DNA of 64,000 nucleotides, from assembly GCA_965229005.1 (NCBI GenBank), contig CBDDIP010000001.1, forward strand, positions 558,001 through 622,000. Reading direction: 5' to 3'. Of this stretch, positions 51,840 through 59,632 are shown in pieces. This DNA comes from CBDDIP01 sp965229005 (lineage in GTDB: Bacteria; Actinomycetota; Acidimicrobiia; Acidimicrobiales; Ilumatobacteraceae). Positions within the stretch are counted from its first letter, which is position 1. The number at the start of each line of letters is the position of its first letter. Position numbers and translations under genes: made by a program. The notes under the pieces were generated by a model, which did not search any database, was not told the DNA's origin, and saw only the letters and a program-made list of their open reading frames with translations.

Positions 51840-51917
51840 GTGATGTCTCCTCAAATGGTTCTGGATGAACAACCACGACGACCGTAGAGAGGCAAGGTGA
51901 CACCCAAACCCGACCAA

Positions 51918-51935
51918 CGTGAACGAGAGATGAAC
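51918..51935 (-). promoter_or_regulatory. PHO-box-like direct repeat upstream of pstS
   Basis: On the minus strand GTTCATC (51935-51929) and GTTCACG (51924-51918) are 11 bp apart, matching the GTTCACC-type repeats bound by PhoP/RegX3 in Actinobacteria. A third GTTCATC lies nearer the gene at 51870-51864. The repeats suggest RegX3 activation under phosphate starvation. Confidence 0.65.
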
Positions 51936-51976
51936 GGACGGGGAAGCGAAGGCAAATCGCGCCGGGCGAGCGCGTG

Positions 51977-54022
51977 TCAGCGCTTCTGCTGGGTCGCGAC
52001 CCACTCGTACAGCCGCAGCTGCGCGTCGCCGGCCGGGAAGTCGTCCGGGCCGCAACGGTGCCAATCACCCTCGGCGTCGAGCTCCCAGCGCACGATGTCG
52101 TCGGCCATGTCGAAGCGGATCACCTGATCGAGCCAGGCCTGGTGCTTGGGGTGGGTGACGGGCACGAGCACCTCGACGCGCTTGTCGAGGTTGCGTCCCA
52201 TCCAGTCGGCACTGCCGATGAGGAACATCGGCGAGTCGCCGGTGCCATGTGCGAAGCGAACGATGCGCGAGTGCTCCAGGTAGCGACCGAGGATGGAGCG
52301 GACGGTGATGTTCTCCGACAGCCCGGGCACGCCCGGTCGCAGGCAGCAGATGCCGCGGGTGATCAGCTCGACGCGCACGCCGGCCTGGCTGGCCGCGTAC
52401 AGCGCGTCGATCATCCCGGGGTCTGCCAGCGAGTTGAGCTTCAAGAGGATGTGCCCGTCGGCGCCGAAGCTGCTCTCGTGCTCGATGAGGTCGAGCAGCT
52501 GCTGGCGGAGATCACGTGGAGCGACGAGCAGCGCCTGGTACTCGTGGGTCCGGCTGTAACCCGTGAGGTGGTTGAACAGCTGGGTGATGTCGGCGCCGAC
52601 ACCCGGATCGCACGTGATGAAGCCGACGTCCTCGTACAACCGCGCCGTGCGTGAGTTGTAGTTGCCCGTGCCGATGTGGCAGTAGCGACGCAGGCCGTCG
52701 TCGTCGTTGCGTACGACGAGCACGCACTTCGCGTGCGTCTTCAAACCGACCAACCCGTACACGACGTGCACGCCGCTGCGCTCCAACGTCTTGGCCCAGT
52801 TGACGTTGGTGGCCTCGTCGAAGCGTGCCTTCAGCTCGACGAGCACCGCCACCTGCACGCCACGCTCTGCGGCGCGCATCAGGCTGCGAGCGATCGGGCT
52901 GTCGCCACCGGCGCGGTAGAGCGTCATCTTGATGCTCTGCACGCGCGGGTCGTCGGCGGACTGGGCGATGAACGACTCGATGCTGCTGGCGAAGCTCTCG
53001 TAGGGGTGGTGCACCATCAGTGGCCGCTCGCGGATCACCGAGAAGATGCTGCGCTCGGCGTCTTCTGCAGCGGCGATGCGCCCCGCCGTCACCGGCGGCC
53101 ACGACTCGTCCTTCAGCGCCGGCATGTCGAGTCCGGACAGCTGGAACAGGCTGGTGAGGTCGAGCGGCGCTCGATGCACCGAGACGTCGTCGTGCTCCAG
53201 ATCGAGCTCGCGCACGAGCAGCTCGAGCATCTCGGCGCTCATCCCGTGCGACACCTCCAGACGCACAGCTCGTCCGAAGCGGCGGCGGCGCAGCTCCATC
53301 TCGACGGCGGCCAGCAGGTCGTCGGCCTCTTCCTCTTCGAGCGTGAGGTCGACGTTGCGAGTGACGCGGAACACCGAGTGCTCCTCGACCACCATGCCGA
53401 CGAACAGCGTGTGCAGGTGCGCGGCGATCACCTGCTCGACCGGCACGAAGCGCAGGCCGTCGGGCAGTGCCATCAAGCGTGGGAACACGGTCGGCACCTT
53501 CAACCGTGCGAAGCGGCGCTCGCCGGTCTCCGGGTCGCTGACGATCGCGGCGATGCTCAGGGCAAGATTGGAGATGTAGGGGAACGGGTGCGCCGGGTCG
53601 ACCGCCAGCGGGGTGAGCACCGGGAAGATGCGCTGCTCGAACACGTCGACGAGGTGCTTGCGGTCGTCGACGCCCAGTGCGTCCCAGCGCTGCAGGTCGA
53701 TCCCGTGCTCGCGCAGCTGCGGCAGCAGCACGTCGACGAACGTGGCCTCCTGCTCGGCGACGAACGCTTCGACGGCATCACCGACGTCGAGGAGCTGCTG
53801 GGCGGGCGTCATGCCGTCATTGGACGGCGCAGCGACACCGGCCGCCACCTGATCCTTCAACGCAGCGATGCGCACCTGGAAGAACTCGTCCAGGTTCGAC
53901 GAGCAGATCGCGCAGAACTTCACCCGTTCGAGGAGGGGAATCCCCGACTCGCTGGCCAAGGCCAGCACCCGGCGGTTGAAGTCGAGCCAGCTCAGCTCAC
54001 GGTTGAGCAGACGGTCCGACAT
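51977..54022 (-). CDS. ppk1: Polyphosphate kinase 1
   Basis: A 681-residue enzyme that makes polyphosphate from ATP. The N-terminal domain begins DRLLNRELSWLDFNRRVLAL with SSNLDEFFQVRI. The two catalytic His regions of the phospholipase D-like half are LKTHAKCVLVVR (phospho-accepting His) and HGTGDSPMFLIGSADWMGRN. ATG 54022 is preferred over GTG 54028 because TAACCT lies exactly 6 nt before it. It sits next to pst-senX3-regX3 and has triple PHO-box-like repeats upstream, so it should be induced with phosphate uptake. Confidence 0.95.
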   Translation of the reverse strand: MSDRLLNRELSWLDFNRRVLALASESGIPLLERVKFCAICSSNLDEFFQVRIAALKDQVAAGVAAPSNDGMTPAQQLLDVGDAVEAFVAEQEATFVDVLLPQLREHGIDLQRWDALGVDDRKHLVDVFEQRIFPVLTPLAVDPAHPFPYISNLALSIAAIVSDPETGERRFARLKVPTVFPRLMALPDGLRFVPVEQVIAAHLHTLFVGMVVEEHSVFRVTRNVDLTLEEEEADDLLAAVEMELRRRRFGRAVRLEVSHGMSAEMLELLVRELDLEHDDVSVHRAPLDLTSLFQLSGLDMPALKDESWPPVTAGRIAAAEDAERSIFSVIRERPLMVHHPYESFASSIESFIAQSADDPRVQSIKMTLYRAGGDSPIARSLMRAAERGVQVAVLVELKARFDEATNVNWAKTLERSGVHVVYGLVGLKTHAKCVLVVRNDDDGLRRYCHIGTGNYNSRTARLYEDVGFITCDPGVGADITQLFNHLTGYSRTHEYQALLVAPRDLRQQLLDLIEHESSFGADGHILLKLNSLADPGMIDALYAASQAGVRVELITRGICCLRPGVPGLSENITVRSILGRYLEHSRIVRFAHGTGDSPMFLIGSADWMGRNLDKRVEVLVPVTHPKHQAWLDQVIRFDMADDIVRWELDAEGDWHRCGPDDFPAGDAQLRLYEWVATQQKR

Positions 54023-54028
54023 GGGCAC

Positions 54029-54034
54029 AGGTTA
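54029..54034 (-). promoter_or_regulatory. -10 box (TAACCT) for ppk1
   Basis: Minus-strand TAACCT lies 6 nt before ATG 54022. Confidence 0.45.
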
Positions 54035-54073
54035 CTGACCTGGGCTTCTCCCCGTCGGGGTGGTTGTCCCGCC

Positions 54074-54102
54074 GTCCACCGACTGTTCACCCGCCGTTCA
54101 GC
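54074..54102 (+). promoter_or_regulatory. Triple PHO-box-like direct repeat upstream of ppk1
   Basis: GTCCACC (54074), GTTCACC (54085) and GTTCAGC (54096) recur every 11 bp on the plus strand, 52-80 bp upstream of the ppk1 start. The period and sequence match GTTCACC-type PHO boxes. The orientation is opposite to the gene. It ends 10 bp before the stop codon (54112) of the upstream small gene. Confidence 0.65.
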
Positions 54103-54111
54103 GGGTGACCG

Positions 54112-54369
54112 TCAATCCTCCGCGATGCCGAGATCCCACTCGAGCGAGATGCGCTCGCGCTCGGCGTCGCGCACGATGCGCTCGCGGTTGCGGCGGAACT
54201 GCGGGTCGTCACGGGGCAGCAGGACCAGGCGGGCCAGCACGCGGGCCCGGAACTCGTCGATCACGGTGCGCTCGCCGTAGTCGCCGTAGACCTCCCAATG
54301 GGGCGACACCGGGCCCAGGTACACGATGCGGGCGTGGGCGCGCGGCGGTTCGAGTGCGACGTCGGTCAT
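54112..54369 (-). CDS. Small charged protein of unknown function
   Basis: An 85-residue protein rich in Arg and Glu: ARIVYLGPVSPHWEVYGDYG, then a helical FRARVLARLVLLPRDDPQFR and an acidic end. No domain is recognised. ATG 54369 has TACACT 8 nt upstream, which argues against the longer frame to 54462. It is followed by the ppk1 PHO-box region. Confidence 0.75.
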   Translation of the reverse strand: MTDVALEPPRAHARIVYLGPVSPHWEVYGDYGERTVIDEFRARVLARLVLLPRDDPQFRRNRERIVRDAERERISLEWDLGIAED

Positions 54370-54423
54370 GGGCGGGCAGTGTATCGGCGAGCCGGGATGG
54401 CCTACCTCGCCAGGGGAAGCTGA

Positions 54424-54453
54424 TTGTGGGCTTCCAGGCGGCACGGTTAAACT
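54424..54453 (+). promoter_or_regulatory. -35/-10 promoter for the whiB gene at 54601
   Basis: TTGTGG (54424-54429) and TAAACT (54448-54453) are 18 bp apart. Transcription would start near 54460, leaving a leader of about 140 nt before ATG 54601. The leader holds three ACGTC repeats around 54487-54507 and a perfect 20-bp palindrome at 54567-54586. The 54370-54600 stretch has no other gene. Confidence 0.5.
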
Positions 54454-54566
54454 TCCACCCAACTGGGAACCGCATCACCGGTGACGACGTCTTACGTCTT
54501 GAACGTCACCACCACCTTGATGCAGCCACCAGGGTCCTCTGGGCTTTGTGCGGGCGGCACCACCCA

Positions 54567-54586
54567 GGTCGCGATGCATCGCGACC
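54567..54586. promoter_or_regulatory. Perfect 20-bp palindrome in the whiB leader
   Basis: GGTCGCGATGCATCGCGACC is self-complementary over all 20 bases and ends just before the AAAGGAG ribosome site of the whiB gene at 54601. It may be an operator, or an RNA hairpin acting on translation. Confidence 0.6.
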
Positions 54587-54600
54587 CCAAAGGAGATGCA

Positions 54601-54864
54601 ATGCAGCGAAGCGACACCCCCCTCGATGTCGACTCGACCACGGCCTGGATGAGCGGCGGCAATTGCCGCAACTACCCGCCGGCCGTGTTCTTCCCGAGCG
54701 ACGGCGTCGGCGTGGACCGCGCCCGCAAGATCTGCACCGATTGCCCCGTGGAGGCGCAGTGCCTCGAGTACGCGCTCGAGCAGCGCATCGAGCACGGCGT
54801 CTGGGGCGGCTGCAGCGAGCGCGAGCGCCGGCGCATCCTCAAGCGCCGTCGCGTCAACGTCTGA
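54601..54864 (+). CDS. WhiB family iron-sulfur transcriptional regulator
   Basis: An 87-residue WhiB-like protein. The [4Fe-4S] ligands are Cys22, Cys45, Cys48 and Cys54 (NCRN and KICTDCPVEAQC), followed by the GVWGG turn at residues 66-70 and a basic DNA-binding tail (ERRRILKRRR). These proteins bind the main sigma factor and sense redox or NO. ATG 54601 has a strong AAAGGAG site. The frame opening at 54481 is not needed. Confidence 0.94.
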   Translation: MQRSDTPLDVDSTTAWMSGGNCRNYPPAVFFPSDGVGVDRARKICTDCPVEAQCLEYALEQRIEHGVWGGCSERERRRILKRRRVNV

Positions 54865-54893
54865 CCCGACCGCCAACGATCTCGAAAACGACG

Positions 54894-54928
54894 AAGGCGC
54901 CGTCACCCTGCAGGGTGGCGGCGCCTTT
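54894..54928. terminator. Rho-independent-like bidirectional terminator between whiB and tatA
   Basis: A 15-bp stem, AAGGCGCCGTCACCC pairing with GGGTGGCGGCGCCTT through one G-T pair, has loop TGCA. A short A-rich side on the left and TTT on the right suit termination from both directions. It sits between the convergent whiB and tatA genes. Confidence 0.8.
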
Positions 54929-54949
54929 GCGCGTGTTGAACGAGGTGCG

Positions 54950-55159
54950 TCAGGCGACAGGCGGCGGCGTGGACGAGGACGGCTTCTCCTCGTCGGCTTT
55001 CGCGGCGTCTTCCTTCTGGCCGTCGGCCAGACCCTTCTTGAATTCCTTCTGCGCCTGACCGAGGTTCTTGGCGAGCTTCGGGAGCTGCGAGCCGCCGAAC
55101 AGGACGAGCACCACCACGATCAGCAGGATGATTTCGGGGGGATCGAGAAAGGCGATCAT
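54950..55159 (-). CDS. tatA: Sec-independent protein translocase TatA
   Basis: A 69-residue protein: a short N-terminal transmembrane helix (EIILLIVVVLVLFGGSQLP), the amphipathic helix LPKLAKNLGQAQKEFKKGL and a charged disordered tail. It forms the pore of the twin-arginine export pathway, which the PotD-like protein at 2452 should use. TatB and TatC genes are not in the window. ATG 55159 has TAGGCT 6 nt upstream. Confidence 0.93.
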   Translation of the reverse strand: MIAFLDPPEIILLIVVVLVLFGGSQLPKLAKNLGQAQKEFKKGLADGQKEDAAKADEEKPSSSTPPPVA

Positions 55160-55165
55160 GTCGTC

Positions 55166-55171
55166 AGCCTA
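55166..55171 (-). promoter_or_regulatory. -10 box (TAGGCT) for tatA
   Basis: Minus-strand TAGGCT lies 6 nt before ATG 55159. Confidence 0.45.
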
Positions 55172-55223
55172 GACCCGGGACAGCGAACATTGTCATGCAT
55201 GGCCCTTGTTCGTCGCCGAGGGC

Positions 55224-55490
55224 TCACGCGGATGTCCGACGCCCCGCTTGGGCTCGCTGACGACGCAAACGGCGGCGCTCGCGCTCGGACAGACCGCCCC
55301 AGATGCCGAACTTCTCACCGTTGTCGAGCGCGTACTCGAGGCATTCGAGGCGCACCACGCAACCGCGGCAGACCTCCTTGGCCTCACGAGTGGACGCGCC
55401 ACGCTCGGGGAAGAACAGATCGGGGTCGACGCCGAGGCAGTTCGCCTCGTCCTGCCAAGGTCGTGGGTCGGTCTGGATCTCGATGTGCAT
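55224..55490 (-). CDS. WhiB family iron-sulfur transcriptional regulator (second copy)
   Basis: An 88-residue WhiB-like protein with cluster ligands Cys18, Cys41, Cys44 and Cys50 (ANCLG and EVCRGCVVRLEC), the FGIWGG turn and the basic tail ERRRLRRQRAQAGRR. I chose ATG 55490, where the WhiB domain begins. The frame extends to 55616 without coding character. It lies 64 bp upstream of tatA on the same strand, and its sequence is distinct from the 54601 protein. Confidence 0.93.
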   Translation of the reverse strand: MHIEIQTDPRPWQDEANCLGVDPDLFFPERGASTREAKEVCRGCVVRLECLEYALDNGEKFGIWGGLSERERRRLRRQRAQAGRRTSA

Positions 55491-55667
55491 CGCCGAAAGG
55501 CCTCTCTGGCGCAGAACGGCGTGCTGTGTGGCCGTCTGCAGCCGGGATTCGAACGCGGGTGACGCTCGTGTAGTTACAGCGGTGTCATTCTCGCCTATCA
55601 CATCACCTGTTCGCAAGGGGGGATTTCCGCCACCCCCCGAGCAGGTCGGACGCGAACCTCGCGGGGA

Positions 55668-56270
55668 TCAGCCGTTCACGGACGTCCCGCCGACACGGAT
55701 GATCGTCGAGAGGTACTGCAACAGCGTTGCCAACTGCTGTTGGGTCATGGTCGTCCACACCGTGACCGGCGTGCAGGTCCGGTAGAACAGCGTGTCGCCA
55801 TCACTGCCAGCCGGGTTGTCGTCGCAGTCGAACAACCCGTCGAGCTGGAGCAAGCCGTCGTCCGGGTCGAGGCGCTGCCAGCCGGGATCGTCAGCAGAAC
55901 CAGGCGCGACGTCGATGTCGTCGATGCCGTTCGCCCAGGCGCGCAGGGTTCCGCGGCTGACGTCGGCGACGAGCACCGTGCACACCCCGACGGTCGTGTC
56001 GTCGTCGACGATCGAGCGCTGCCCGGTGCACTGGAACGGAGCGGCGACGCCCGGCGACGATGAGCCGGGCGACGGGGCCGGCGCGCGAGCCGCGAGCACG
56101 ACCAGGCCGACGGACAGTGGGAGGACGAAGGCGGCGAGCATGCCGAGACGTCGCCGGCGACGTCGTTCGTCGGCCCGCTGACGGACGTCGCGCAGCCCAG
56201 GAGCGCGCACCGAGAGCGCTTCGACGCGATCTCGCAACGACACGGTCACGATGTCATCGATGTCGGTCAC
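55668..56270 (-). CDS. Single-pass membrane protein paired with an ECF sigma factor
   Basis: A 200-residue protein: a basic N-terminal cytoplasmic region (DVRQRADERRRRRRLG), one transmembrane helix (LAAFVLPLSVGLVVLAARAP) and an extracellular part with several cysteines. Its ATG overlaps the sigma factor stop (ATGA at 56267-56270). The arrangement suggests control of the sigma factor, but a classic zinc anti-sigma motif is not visible. A sensor-like role is inference. Confidence 0.8.
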   Translation of the reverse strand: MTDIDDIVTVSLRDRVEALSVRAPGLRDVRQRADERRRRRRLGMLAAFVLPLSVGLVVLAARAPAPSPGSSSPGVAAPFQCTGQRSIVDDDTTVGVCTVLVADVSRGTLRAWANGIDDIDVAPGSADDPGWQRLDPDDGLLQLDGLFDCDDNPAGSDGDTLFYRTCTPVTVWTTMTQQQLATLLQYLSTIIRVGGTSVNG

Positions 56271-56758
56271 GAGACTGCCTCCTTCAACCGCGCACGAGCG
56301 CGGTGCAGTGTCGACTTCACGGTGCCGACGCGCATCTGCAACGCCTCGGCGATCTCTGGATCGGTGAGCTGCAGGTAGTACCGCAGCACGATCACCTCGC
56401 GCTGCACGCGAGGCAGGGCTCGAACCGCGTCGGCGATCGGGTCATCACCGAGCACCGCGGCAGCATCATGTCGATGCCGTGGGAGCCGCGCCGCAACGCG
56501 GCGCCGGCGATGCACACGACGGCAGCCGTTGATCACCGATGTGCGCAGGTACGCCTCGGGCACGTCGAGCCGAGCCCAGCGCGGCAGTGCGGCCGCGAAC
56601 GCATCCTGGACGACCTCCTCCGCGAGCTCCCGGTCGTCGACGAGAAGGTAGGCGGTGCGGAACAACGACGGGTACAGGCGTCGGTAGGCCACGTCGACAT
56701 CCCGATCGTCGACGACCATCGCCGCGACGGGGACATCGGCGACACCACTGCTGCTCAT
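56267..56758 (-). CDS. SigE-like ECF RNA polymerase sigma factor
   Basis: A 163-residue sigma factor. Region 2 is VAYRRLYPSLFRTAYLLVDD then AEEVVQDAFAAALPRW; region 4 is LPRVQREVIVLRYYLQLTDP then EALQMRVGTVKSTLHRARAR. It resembles the SigE/ECF class of Actinobacteria. I chose ATG 56758. An inner ATG at 56720 is also possible. It is coupled to the membrane-protein gene. Confidence 0.92.
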   Translation of the reverse strand: MSSSGVADVPVAAMVVDDRDVDVAYRRLYPSLFRTAYLLVDDRELAEEVVQDAFAAALPRWARLDVPEAYLRTSVINGCRRVHRRRRVAARLPRHRHDAAAVLGDDPIADAVRALPRVQREVIVLRYYLQLTDPEIAEALQMRVGTVKSTLHRARARLKEAVS

Positions 56759-56809
56759 CGTCCGATCAAGAGCCGCCACAGCCCGGCTTGGTTCCGGACG
56801 GTGCAGGAA

Positions 56810-58843
56810 TCAGCTGGCGCGGCGGGCGCCGCGACCGCGGGCGAGCTGCTTCTTGTGCTCGATGAAGTCGACGAGCACGTAGTCGCCCAGGGTCTCCGGC
56901 GTGGTGAAGAACGCCCGACCGCGGTTGATCGAGGTGAGCTTCTCGATGAACGACTTGAGGTAGCTGTTGGCGTCGAGCATGAAGGTGTTGATGCGGATGT
57001 TGTCCTTCGTGCAGCGCACCACCTCGCGCAGCGTCGCCTCCACCGTCTCTTGCACCGGCGGGTAGTTGAAGAACACATCGCCGCCCGGCGTGATGTGCGC
57101 GGTCGGCTCGCCGTCGGTGATCATGATGATCTGCTTCGTGCCGGTCTGACGGGCCAGCAGCTGGCGGGCGAGCAGGAAGCCGTGCTGCATGTTGGTGCCG
57201 TAGACGAAGTCCCAGCTGACCTCGGGCAGCTGCGCCGCCGTGAGCACACGAGCCGTCTCGCTGAAGCCGACGATGCCCATGTAGTCGCGCGGGAACTGCG
57301 AGGTGATCAGCGAGTGCAACGCCATCGCGACCTTCTTCGCCGGCAGGAAGTTGTCGCGCATCGGCATGCTCAACGACAGGTCGAGCATCAGCACCGTGCT
57401 CGACCGCGTCAGGTGCTCGGTGCGCTCGATCTCGAAGTCGTCCGGTGACAGGTGCACCGGCGTCCCGCTGTGTTCACCGGTTCGGGCATTGCGACGGATG
57501 GCGTTGCGGATGGTGCGTTCGAGGTCGAGGTTGAACGGGTCGCCGTACTCGTACTGCTTGGTCTCGTACGTGCGCTCGTGGCCCTGGCCGAGCTTGTCCA
57601 CCTGGTGCTGACCCATCTTGTCCTTGGCCAGCTTGTTGAACAGGTCGCGCAACGCGTTCGAGCCGATCTTGCGCAGGCCTTTCGGCGTCAGCTCCAGGCG
57701 CCCTTCCTTCTGCTCGATGAGGCCGGCCTCCTCGAGCATCTTCGTCAGCTCGGCGAGCCGCTGCAGCGACTTCGCCGCGTCGTCACCCATCAGGTCGCGC
57801 ACGCGGTCCATGTCGGCCTCGGCGAGCGCGCCGGGGTTGGTGGCGTTGCGCATCAGGTTCTCGAGCTGGTCGAGATCGCCGAGCTCCTGCATCGTCTGCA
57901 TCGCCTGGCCCATGCCCATCGGATCCTGGCCCTCGAACTCGTAGCTCTGGCCCCAGCCCATCTGCGGGAACATCGACTGCAGGTTCCGTCCGAGCTGGTC
58001 CATCTGCCAGCGAAGGTCCATGTCCTCCAACAGCTGATCGCTGAGCTGCTGCAGCTGAGCGCGCTGCTCGGGCGACATCGAGTTGAGCATCGCCTGCATC
58101 GCCGCCATGCGCTTGGCCATCTGCTCCAGCAGCTCGTCGAGCGTCTCCGGGTTCTCCGGGAAGAAGTCGCCGTACTCCTCCATGAACTGCTCGAAACCCG
58201 GGTCCTCGCCGTTCTCGCGCTTCTCGAGCATCTCGTTGAGCGCAGCCATCATGTCCTTCATGCGCGCCATGTCTTCCGGCGTCATGTTCTGCATGGACGA
58301 TGACATCTGGTCGACCATCTGCTGGGTGAGCTGCTGGCGCAACTTGTCCATCAGCTGCTCGAAGCGCTGACGCGCTTCGGCGGACTCGAAGTCGTACGCG
58401 CTCAGCTCGCGCACCTTGCCGGCGAGATCATCGGGGAGCATGTCGAGGCGGAAGTTGCGTTCGTCGCCGGCCTCTCGAGCGTTCTGCGCACGGCGCTCGT
58501 CGCCGCTGCGCTCGGCGTCGCTCGTGGCGTTCTCGATCGCGTGACGCTCCTCGTCGACGATGTCGTTCAGCTCGTCGTTGATCTCCTGGTACACGCCGCC
58601 GAGGTCGTAACGGTCGAGACGATCCTGGCGCTGCTCGCGCAGCTTCTCCATCAGCTCGCGCAGGCCCTGCACGCGCTCGCCGTTGCGGTCGCGCATGCCC
58701 TGCTGCATCATCCGGCGCAGCGCGCTGTTGACGTCGCCGTGGTAGAGCAGGTCGTCGGTGAGCTCGTCGAACAGGGAATCGGCGTCGAGCTCGAACCACT
58801 TCTGCGTGCCATCCCACCGGGAGTACGTGAACCTGGCTGCCAT
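56810..58843 (-). CDS. VWA-domain protein with long Met/Gln-rich helical region
   Basis: A 677-residue protein. The N-terminal 450 residues are mostly helical and rich in Met, Gln and Glu (QQLTQQMVDQMSSSMQNMTP is a sample). The C-terminal VWA domain has the MIDAS-like MLDLSLSMPMRDN, GIVGFSETARV and IMITDGEPTAH. It resembles the VWA partners of magnesium-chelatase-like AAA+ proteins, and such an ATPase lies at 62027-63433 on the same strand. The start ATG 58843 has TAGCGT 6 nt upstream. Confidence 0.9.
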   Translation of the reverse strand: MAARFTYSRWDGTQKWFELDADSLFDELTDDLLYHGDVNSALRRMMQQGMRDRNGERVQGLRELMEKLREQRQDRLDRYDLGGVYQEINDELNDIVDEERHAIENATSDAERSGDERRAQNAREAGDERNFRLDMLPDDLAGKVRELSAYDFESAEARQRFEQLMDKLRQQLTQQMVDQMSSSMQNMTPEDMARMKDMMAALNEMLEKRENGEDPGFEQFMEEYGDFFPENPETLDELLEQMAKRMAAMQAMLNSMSPEQRAQLQQLSDQLLEDMDLRWQMDQLGRNLQSMFPQMGWGQSYEFEGQDPMGMGQAMQTMQELGDLDQLENLMRNATNPGALAEADMDRVRDLMGDDAAKSLQRLAELTKMLEEAGLIEQKEGRLELTPKGLRKIGSNALRDLFNKLAKDKMGQHQVDKLGQGHERTYETKQYEYGDPFNLDLERTIRNAIRRNARTGEHSGTPVHLSPDDFEIERTEHLTRSSTVLMLDLSLSMPMRDNFLPAKKVAMALHSLITSQFPRDYMGIVGFSETARVLTAAQLPEVSWDFVYGTNMQHGFLLARQLLARQTGTKQIIMITDGEPTAHITPGGDVFFNYPPVQETVEATLREVVRCTKDNIRINTFMLDANSYLKSFIEKLTSINRGRAFFTTPETLGDYVLVDFIEHKKQLARGRGARRAS

Positions 58844-58849
58844 GACCGC

Positions 58850-58855
58850 ACGCTA
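58850..58855 (-). promoter_or_regulatory. -10 box (TAGCGT) for the VWA gene
   Basis: Minus-strand TAGCGT lies 6 nt before ATG 58843. The divergent lipoprotein gene has TATGCT at 58874-58879. Confidence 0.45.
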
Positions 58856-58912
58856 CCCCCAGGCGGCCGTCGGTATGCTCCCGGGCTCCGAAGTCGAAAG
58901 GCGGATCACCTC

Positions 58913-59578
58913 ATGCGTCACATCACCTCCCGCGCGCTCCCGCTCGCGGCCATCTCCGTGCTCTCGCTCGGACTCGCGCTCGGCGCGTGCAGCAGCGACT
59001 CCTCGTCGAAGTCGACCGAAGCGACGACGCCTCCCACCGAGTCGGCGCCGTCGGTCACCGACGCTCCGGTCACGGTGCCGGACACCGCCGTTCCCGACAC
59101 TGAGGTGCCCGACACCGAGGCCGGCGACAACACGGTGCTCGGCACCGACCCGGCGGTCGTCGACGGTTCTCCGGCGTCGATCGGCGAGGCCCTCGGCCTC
59201 ACCACGTTCGACGATTCCCAGATCGAATGCCTCGGCAACAAGCTGATCACGATCTTCGGACCCGATCAGGCGGCCGCACTGGCCGCGACCGGCTTCGACG
59301 ACTCGATGACCGCGGACGAGGCCGAGGGCGTGGGCGTCGCGCTCGAAGCGTGCGCCACCCGAGAGCAGGCGATCGACGAGTTCTCGTACCTGTTCGAGGC
59401 TGACTTCGTGTCCGACACGCAGCTCGTCTGCATGATGGACGGGCTCTACGACGACATCGGTGCCGGCGGTCTGCGTCAGCTCGAGCAGGCCTCGGAGCCC
59501 ACCGAGGAGCAGCTCGCCACGGTGCTCGCGCAGGCGACCACATGCGGCATCGACACCAGCCAGATCCCCGGCGGGTGA
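58913..59578 (+). CDS. Secreted lipoprotein of unknown function
   Basis: A 221-residue protein. The signal peptide ends in a lipobox-like LALGAC (Cys about residue 28). A Thr/Pro/Val/Asp-rich linker follows, and then a domain with four cysteines (IECLGNKL, EACATREQ, QLVCMMDG and TTCGIDTS). The start ATG 58913 has GAAAGG upstream. No family is recognised. It precedes a nucleotidyl cyclase gene by 54 bp. Confidence 0.82.
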   Translation: MRHITSRALPLAAISVLSLGLALGACSSDSSSKSTEATTPPTESAPSVTDAPVTVPDTAVPDTEVPDTEAGDNTVLGTDPAVVDGSPASIGEALGLTTFDDSQIECLGNKLITIFGPDQAAALAATGFDDSMTADEAEGVGVALEACATREQAIDEFSYLFEADFVSDTQLVCMMDGLYDDIGAGGLRQLEQASEPTEEQLATVLAQATTCGIDTSQIPGG

Positions 59579-59583
59579 TGAAC

Positions 59584-59607
59584 GGTTTGTGAACTGCTTC
59601 ACAAACC
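59584..59607. promoter_or_regulatory. CRP-like palindrome upstream of the nucleotidyl cyclase gene
   Basis: A perfect 24-bp inverted repeat with arms GGTTTGTGAA and TTCACAAACC and centre CTGC. It contains TGTGA-N6-TCACA (59588-59603), the CRP consensus. Its centre is 37.5 bp before the predicted start point at ATG 59633, overlapping the -35 region. Confidence 0.65.
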
Positions 59608-59620
59608 ACCCCATCGGGCG

Positions 59621-59626
59621 TAGACT
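59621..59626 (+). promoter_or_regulatory. -10 box (TAGACT) for the nucleotidyl cyclase gene
   Basis: TAGACT is followed by 6 nt and ATG 59633, indicating a leaderless mRNA. Confidence 0.5.
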
Positions 59627-59632
59627 CTGCTC

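Noticed and set aside
55530..55600. A tRNA-like GGGATTCGAACGCG stretch, as in a T-arm read on the minus strand
   Set aside because: The stem around TTCGAAT does not pair properly, and no acceptor, D-arm or anticodon arm can be matched upstream. It lies in the leader of a whiB gene.
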